In this document: positions 54,914 through 59,295 of the stretch, one piece after another
Position numbering within the stretch: the first letter of the stretch is position 1
Layout of the letters: each line of letters begins with the position of its first letter
DNA from: an uncultured Prevotellaceae bacterium
GTDB lineage: Bacteria > Bacteroidota > Bacteroidia > Bacteroidales > Bacteroidaceae
DNA length: 59,295 nucleotides
Reading direction: 5' to 3'
Assembly (NCBI GenBank): GCA_947168045.1
Contig: CAMVKN010000021.1
Span: 1-59,295 of the forward strand
Made by a program: the position numbers and the translations under genes
Notes under the pieces: model-generated
Seen by the model: only the letters and a program-made list of their open reading frames with translations
What the model was told of the DNA's origin: nothing
Database searches by the model: none

Positions 54914-56359
54914 ATGAAAACGCTGAAAACACTACTTGCCATGGCCCTGCTGGCCATTGGCAGCGTGTCCATGCTGACGGCATGCGGTAGCGACGACAAC
55001 GACGAGCCAGAGGCCCCGAAGACCAACATCAGCCTGCGCAAATGCAGCATCACCGATGGTACTGAGTATCAGGCCAGTGCCTTGACGGAGGTCACCCTCT
55101 CCTATAACACCGTGGTGGCCGTCAGCCCACAGGCCAACATCACGCTCAATGGTACCAAGTGTGCGGCGGCATCGAGCGCCATTACGGCCATGGACGTCAT
55201 TGTCACGCTGCCCACCCTGGAAGCCGGCAACAGCTATACGCTTGACATCCCCGCAGGCAGCATCGTCGGCAAGGACGACGCCACGGCATCGGCACCAGCC
55301 TATCAGGTGAAGTTCACCACCAAGGCCGCACCACAGCCTTCGGGCCAGATTCCCGCCGAGCCTGTCACCGCCTCCTCAACTGAGGCAAAGGCACTCTACC
55401 AACTCTTCCTCAACAACTACGGCAAGAAGGTGCTATCCAGCGTCATGGCCAACGTCAACTGGAACAACGACTGTGCCGAGAAGGTGTACAAGCTCACCGG
55501 CAAGTATCCTGCCATGAACTGCTACGACTTCCTGCACATCTGCTACTCAGCCCCGGGCAGCTGGATTAACTACGACGACATCAAGCCCGTAGAGCAGTGG
55601 GTGAAGGCCGGCGGACTGGTACAGCTGATGTGGCACTTCAACGTTCCCAAGAGCGAGGGCTCTACCGACTATGCGTTCTACACTGACGGCAACACCTTCA
55701 AAGGCTCCAACGCACTCATCAGCGGCACGTGGGAGAACAAGTGGTTCTACGAGCAGATGGACAAGGTGGCCGCCGTACTGCTGAAGCTGCAGCAGGCTGG
55801 CATCGCCGCCACATGGCGCCCCTTCCACGAGGCTGCCGGCAACGCCACCGCCAAGCAGCAGGCGGCATGGACCAAGTCATGGTTCTGGTGGGGCTACGAA
55901 GGGGCCGAGACCTACAAGAAGCTGTGGCGTGCCATGTTCGACTACTTCAAGCAGAAGGGCATCAACAACCTCATCTGGGTGTGGACCACGCAGAACTACA
56001 ACGGCAACAGCCAGCAGTACAACCAGGACACCGACTGGTATCCCGGCACGGAGTATGTCGACATGGTGGCACGCGACCTCTACGGATGCGATGCCAGTCA
56101 GAACGCACAAGAGTTCAGCGAGATTCAGGCTGCCTATCCCAACAAGATGGTGGCGCTGGGCGAGTGCGGCTACGGCACCAGCGGCAACACGCGCACCGAG
56201 CAGGGACTCATCGGCGACTGCTTCACCCAGGGTGCCACCTGGAGCCACTTCATGGTGTGGTGCCAGGGTGGACAAGGCAGCACCGACACCATGTGCAGCG
56301 ACGAATGGTGGCGCGATGCCATGCAGAGCGACTGCGTCATCACCCGCGATGAGCTATAG
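54914..56359 (+). CDS. GH26 endo-beta-1,4-mannanase lipoprotein
   Basis: Surface lipoprotein of 481 residues. Lipobox (MLTAC, then GSDDNDEPE), an SbsA-type Ig domain (about 35-140, ISLRKCSITDGTEYQASAL) and a GH26 barrel (about 155-481). Catalytic residues: acid/base E306 in WRPFHEAAG and nucleophile E417 in ALGECGYG. WHFNVPKS and NNLIWVWTTQNYNG are GH26 features. It would cut beta-mannan backbones at the cell surface for SusD/SusC uptake. ATG 54914 starts the signal peptide; earlier in-frame codons lie in the promoter. Its Ig module is closely similar to that of the GH5 protein downstream. Confidence 0.92.
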   Translation: MKTLKTLLAMALLAIGSVSMLTACGSDDNDEPEAPKTNISLRKCSITDGTEYQASALTEVTLSYNTVVAVSPQANITLNGTKCAAASSAITAMDVIVTLPTLEAGNSYTLDIPAGSIVGKDDATASAPAYQVKFTTKAAPQPSGQIPAEPVTASSTEAKALYQLFLNNYGKKVLSSVMANVNWNNDCAEKVYKLTGKYPAMNCYDFLHICYSAPGSWINYDDIKPVEQWVKAGGLVQLMWHFNVPKSEGSTDYAFYTDGNTFKGSNALISGTWENKWFYEQMDKVAAVLLKLQQAGIAATWRPFHEAAGNATAKQQAAWTKSWFWWGYEGAETYKKLWRAMFDYFKQKGINNLIWVWTTQNYNGNSQQYNQDTDWYPGTEYVDMVARDLYGCDASQNAQEFSEIQAAYPNKMVALGECGYGTSGNTRTEQGLIGDCFTQGATWSHFMVWCQGGQGSTDTMCSDEWWRDAMQSDCVITRDEL

Positions 56360-56399
56360 CCTCACCACCGGCCCCTCTCGCGGGGGAGAGGGGAGTATA

Positions 56400-56630
56400 T
56401 AGTTCTGCCACCGTGGTCTAACCCCGTGGCTATTACTGAAGCGCTCTATTCTCGCGCAGAGGCGCAGAGTATTCTATGTTTTCGTCGAGTTGTCCAATCT
56501 TGAGAAGAGTTCACAAAGGCGACCGGAACGGTCGCATCCTCCTAAAACTCCTCACTCAAAAGCATTACTCTAAAGCGACTATATGTGTAACTCTGCGACT
56601 CTGCGCGAGAACACAGAGCAAGCAGAACTA
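56400..56630. repeat. Nested inverted-repeat element between GH26 and GH5
   Basis: The 310-base gap is mostly one structured element. Outer arms TAGTTCTGC (56400-56408; complement at 56622-56630) are perfect. The inner arms, 56449-56470 and 56590-56611, are complementary at 21 of 22 positions (core TTCTCGCGCAGAG, CGCAGAGT). A third hairpin, GCGACCG-GAA-CGGTCGC (56519-56535), is in the middle. A separate hairpin, CCCTCTC with GAGAGGG (about 56375-56394), follows the GH26 stop. No transposase. Only the last 39 bases before GH5 are plain AT-rich leader. Confidence 0.85.
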
Positions 56631-56669
56631 CCGAAACTAAATTATTTAATTGTAAAATCATAAAAACAA

Positions 56670-58229
56670 ATGAAGAAACTATTTCTACTCAGTTTGCTGG
56701 CCGCCGTCTTACCTCTGCTGACGGCCTGCGGCGACGATGACGACAGCAACGACGCCCCCACCCCGTCAGTGACCGTCAGCCTGCGCTCATGCTCAGTCAC
56801 CAACGGTGCAGAGTATAAAGCCTCTGAGCTGACCAAGGTCACCCTGAGCTACAACAACGTGGTGGCCGTCAGCCCATCGGCCAACATCACCCTGAACGGC
56901 ACGAAGTGCACGGCGACGTCGGGCGCCACGACAGCCATGGACGTCGACATCACCCTGCCTACGCTCGAAGAGGGCAAGGCCTACACGCTGACCATCCCCG
57001 AGGGTGCCATCGTGGCCAAGAACGATGCCAACGCCAAGGCACCAGCCTACACCGTCAGCTTCACCACCAAGGCCGCACCGCAGCATGTCGACGACAACGA
57101 CGCCATCGCCCTGGGCAAGCGCTTAGGCTGGGGCTGGAACCTGGGCAACCACTTCGACACCAGCAGCGGCGAGGACGGCAAGCATCCGCAGTGGGGCTAC
57201 TGGGACAACGCCAAGCCCACGCAGGCGCTCTACAATGCGCTGAAGGCCGCCGGCGCCAGCACCGTCCGCATTGGCGTCACCTGGGGCAACTACCAGAGTG
57301 GCGACGCATGGACCATCGAGGCAAGCTATATGAACGAGGTGAAGCAGAACGTGGAGATGGCTGAGAAGGCCGGGCTGAACGTCATCCTGAACATGCACCA
57401 CGACGAGTACTGGCTCACCATCAAGGAGGCTGCCGGCAACAGCATCGTCAACGAGGCCATCAAGACCCGCATACAGAAGACCTGGAAGCAGATAGCCGAG
57501 ACCTTCAAGGACAAGGGCGACTTCCTGTTCTTTGAGACATTCAACGAGATTCAGGACGGCCAGTGGGGATGGGGTGCCAACCGCACCGACGGTGGCAAGC
57601 AGTACCGCACGCTGAACGAGTGGAACCAGGCAGCCGTCGATGCCATCCGTGCCACAGGCAGTAACAATGCCACGCGCTGGATTGGCGTGCCCGGCTATGC
57701 CTCCAGTCCCTCCTTCGTCATCGACGATGCCTTCCAGCTGCCCAACGACCCCGCCAACCACCTCATGGTCAGTGTGCACTACTATGACCCCAGCAGCTTC
57801 ACACTGACGCCAGTGAAGGACGGCATCACCGAGTGGGGCCACACCGCTGCCAAGGGCAAGTATGCCGAGGGCAGCAACGAGGACCACGTCACCGCCACCT
57901 TCCAGCGACTGCACGAGAAGTTCATCGCCAACAACATCCCCGTCTACATCGGCGAATATGGCTGCGTGATGCACACCACCGACCGTTCCAACCGCTTCCG
58001 CGACTACTACTTGGAGTATGTCTGCCGCGCCGCCCATGAGTATGGCATGCCGGTCTGCATCTGGGACAACAACGTCAGCGGCGGTGGCGACGAGCACCAC
58101 GGCTATTTCAACCACAACGACGGCTCCTACGTGAACAACGCCCAGCAGCTGGTGCAGACCATGGTGAAAGCCGCCACCAGCGACGACGCCAGCTACACCT
58201 TGGAGTCCGTCTACAGCAAGGCGCCTTAA
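56670..58229 (+). CDS. GH5 endoglucanase/mannanase lipoprotein
   Basis: Surface lipoprotein of 519 residues. Lipobox (LLTAC, then GDDDDSND), an SbsA-type Ig domain (about 30-135) closely similar to that of the GH26 protein, and a GH5 barrel (about 145-510). GWGWNLGNHFD and TVRIGVTWGNYQSG are GH5 start motifs; acid/base E293 lies in FFETFNEIQDG and nucleophile E429 in YIGEYGCV. GH5 covers cellulases, glucomannanases and mannanases; the subfamily is not decidable by eye. With GH26 it would act on glucomannan. No consensus promoter is seen just upstream, so it may be read from the GH26 promoter through the repeat element. Confidence 0.9.
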   Translation: MKKLFLLSLLAAVLPLLTACGDDDDSNDAPTPSVTVSLRSCSVTNGAEYKASELTKVTLSYNNVVAVSPSANITLNGTKCTATSGATTAMDVDITLPTLEEGKAYTLTIPEGAIVAKNDANAKAPAYTVSFTTKAAPQHVDDNDAIALGKRLGWGWNLGNHFDTSSGEDGKHPQWGYWDNAKPTQALYNALKAAGASTVRIGVTWGNYQSGDAWTIEASYMNEVKQNVEMAEKAGLNVILNMHHDEYWLTIKEAAGNSIVNEAIKTRIQKTWKQIAETFKDKGDFLFFETFNEIQDGQWGWGANRTDGGKQYRTLNEWNQAAVDAIRATGSNNATRWIGVPGYASSPSFVIDDAFQLPNDPANHLMVSVHYYDPSSFTLTPVKDGITEWGHTAAKGKYAEGSNEDHVTATFQRLHEKFIANNIPVYIGEYGCVMHTTDRSNRFRDYYLEYVCRAAHEYGMPVCIWDNNVSGGGDEHHGYFNHNDGSYVNNAQQLVQTMVKAATSDDASYTLESVYSKAP

Positions 58230-58247
58230 ACGCACGGGAAGTGGCCG

Positions 58248-59132
58248 ATGACAGACCGCCGTTTCATCTATCACGCCGTAGCCTTCCTGGTGGTGGCCGT
58301 GTGGGGGTCCACCTTCATCTCCACCAAGCTGTTGCTGCTGGGAGGGCTATCGGCGGCGCAGATTTTCACCATCCGCTTCGCCATCGCCTACATTCTGTTG
58401 CTGCTCTTCAGTCTGTGGCGCGGCATACGGTGGTTTGCCAACGGCTGGCGCCACGAGCTGCTCATGGCCATGCTGGGCCTGACGGGGGGAACGCTCTACT
58501 TCCTCACCGAGAACAATGCCATGAACTACACCACGACGACGAACACCTCGCTCATCGTCAGTCTCAGTCCACTGGTGGCCACGGCACTCATCAGCCTCTT
58601 CTACAAGTCACAGCGACTCAGCCGTCTGCAGACCGTCGGTTCGTTCATCGCTGCCGCGGGGGTGGCCGTGGTGGTCATGAACGGACACTTCGTGCTGCAC
58701 CTCTCACCGCGGGGCGATGCGCTGGCCTTCGGTGCAGCCCTCTGCTGGGGACTCTACAGTCTCTTGATGATTCCTGCCGGCAAGCACTACGACACCCTCT
58801 TCGTCACGCGCAAGGTGTTCTTCTACGGGCTGCTCTTCATGGTGCCCTACTTTCTCCTGCGGCCCGGACTCGGCCTCGACGTGGTGGCTGACAACCCCAC
58901 CCTCCTCCTCCATCTGCTCTTCCTGGGCTGCATCGCCTCCATGCTGTGCTTCGTGGCCTGGAACTGGGTGCTGAAGCGGCTCGGTGCGGTCGTCACCACC
59001 AACTACGTCTACTTCAACCCCGTCACCACCATCGTCTTCGCCTGGCTTGTGCTGCACGAGCAGATTACCATCTACTTTCTTCTCGGCACGCTCCTCATCC
59101 TCGTCGGCATGTACCTGGCCGACCGCCGCTGA
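58248..59132 (+). CDS. EamA-family (DMT superfamily) transporter
   Basis: Inner-membrane protein of 294 residues with about ten hydrophobic helices in two EamA halves. Typical stretches are VAVWGSTFISTKLLLLGGLS near the start, NNAMNYTTTTNTSLIVSLSP at the end of helix 3, and NYVYFNPVTTIVFAWLVLHE in the second half. Family members export or import small metabolites; the substrate cannot be predicted. It begins 19 bases after the GH5 stop and may be co-transcribed, but a link to glycan use is not implied. Confidence 0.88.
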   Translation: MTDRRFIYHAVAFLVVAVWGSTFISTKLLLLGGLSAAQIFTIRFAIAYILLLLFSLWRGIRWFANGWRHELLMAMLGLTGGTLYFLTENNAMNYTTTTNTSLIVSLSPLVATALISLFYKSQRLSRLQTVGSFIAAAGVAVVVMNGHFVLHLSPRGDALAFGAALCWGLYSLLMIPAGKHYDTLFVTRKVFFYGLLFMVPYFLLRPGLGLDVVADNPTLLLHLLFLGCIASMLCFVAWNWVLKRLGAVVTTNYVYFNPVTTIVFAWLVLHEQITIYFLLGTLLILVGMYLADRR

Positions 59133-59195
59133 CCACCACTGCAAGCGATGCCGACTATTCATCCAGAAGAATAAAGCGGCACTTTACGAGCATAA

Positions 59196-59229
59196 CTCCA
59201 TGCCTGGCGAAATTATCTCCATGCCTGGC
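59196..59229. repeat. 13-base direct repeat in the right-end noncoding region
   Basis: CTCCATGCCTGGC occurs at 59196-59208 and 59217-59229, a 21-base offset. CATAACTC also occurs twice around them. No gene is recognisable in 59133-59295, which is cut by the window edge; the repeats could be a regulatory site of the next gene. Confidence 0.5.
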
Positions 59230-59295
59230 TGTCATAACTCAACGTGAGTTCGACGTAAGAAAAGTGTCCAAAAAGTTGTAGGAGTGAAATATTTT

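Noticed and set aside
57123..58274. 383-codon frame opposite the GH5 gene
   Set aside because: The GH5 frame has both catalytic glutamates and a lipobox; the antisense frame is composition-driven, like those opposite proA, the giant gene and the sialidase-like gene.

Overview
The window looks like chromosomal DNA of a gut or rumen Bacteroidales bacterium, most probably Prevotella in the broad sense. Reasons: promoters of the Bacteroidetes type (TTG or TTTG, 19-20 bases, then TAnnTTTG), a SusC/SusD polysaccharide utilisation locus (PUL), AraC-type regulators fused to periplasmic sensor domains, arginine synthesis through the Bacteroidetes-type ArgF', and GC-rich coding DNA with AT-rich gene starts. 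No rRNA, tRNA, CRISPR array, complete insertion sequence or phage gene was recognised.

Layout. 1-323: tail of a helix-turn-helix protein. 493-5598 (+): tightly overlapping operon proB-proA-(TPR/SpoIIE phosphatase)-argF'. 5702-8532 (+): TerC-family membrane protein overlapping a membrane-spanning kelch/AraC regulator (Reg1). 8541-8619: hairpin, direct-repeat operator candidate and promoter. 8663-18843 (+): small lipoprotein, BspA-like leucine-rich protein and a 2145-residue secreted protein. 18929-20235 (-): tonB and a radical-SAM activase. 20417-23924 (-): argD-proC-cysS. 24027-31455 (-): a second kelch/AraC regulator (Reg2), then hairpin, operator candidate and promoter, then a 1699-residue sialidase-like protein and a BACON lipoprotein; this block separates argD from argC (31491-32474, -). 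32774-35305 (+): GH2 enzyme. 35494-42968 (-): GH95 and CE8 pectin-type enzymes. 43153-45447 (+): propeller/AraC regulator lacking a histidine kinase. 45747-58229 (+): susC, susD, two glycan-binding lipoproteins, an ATPase remnant, then GH26 and GH5 lipoproteins, suggesting a beta-mannan or glucomannan PUL. 58248-59132 (+): EamA transporter.

How it fits together. Two separate loci share one plan: a transmembrane one-component regulator (signal peptide, kelch-like periplasmic domain, one membrane helix, cytoplasmic AraC domain) followed at once by a terminator-like hairpin fused to two 17-base direct repeats about two helical turns apart, then a promoter, then genes for very large secreted proteins. 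The operator cores are alike at the two loci (TTTTGC, four bases, TG, two bases, AGT). This is the best candidate here for an undescribed regulatory system. The second theme is a family of short degenerate heptad repeats, usually five units (35 bases), lying between genes and also in frame inside genes (kelch/AraC, GH2, GH95, argF'), in places supplying a start or stop codon. A second, GC-rich family of small palindromes also sits inside genes. All functions are read from sequence alone; no searches were run.
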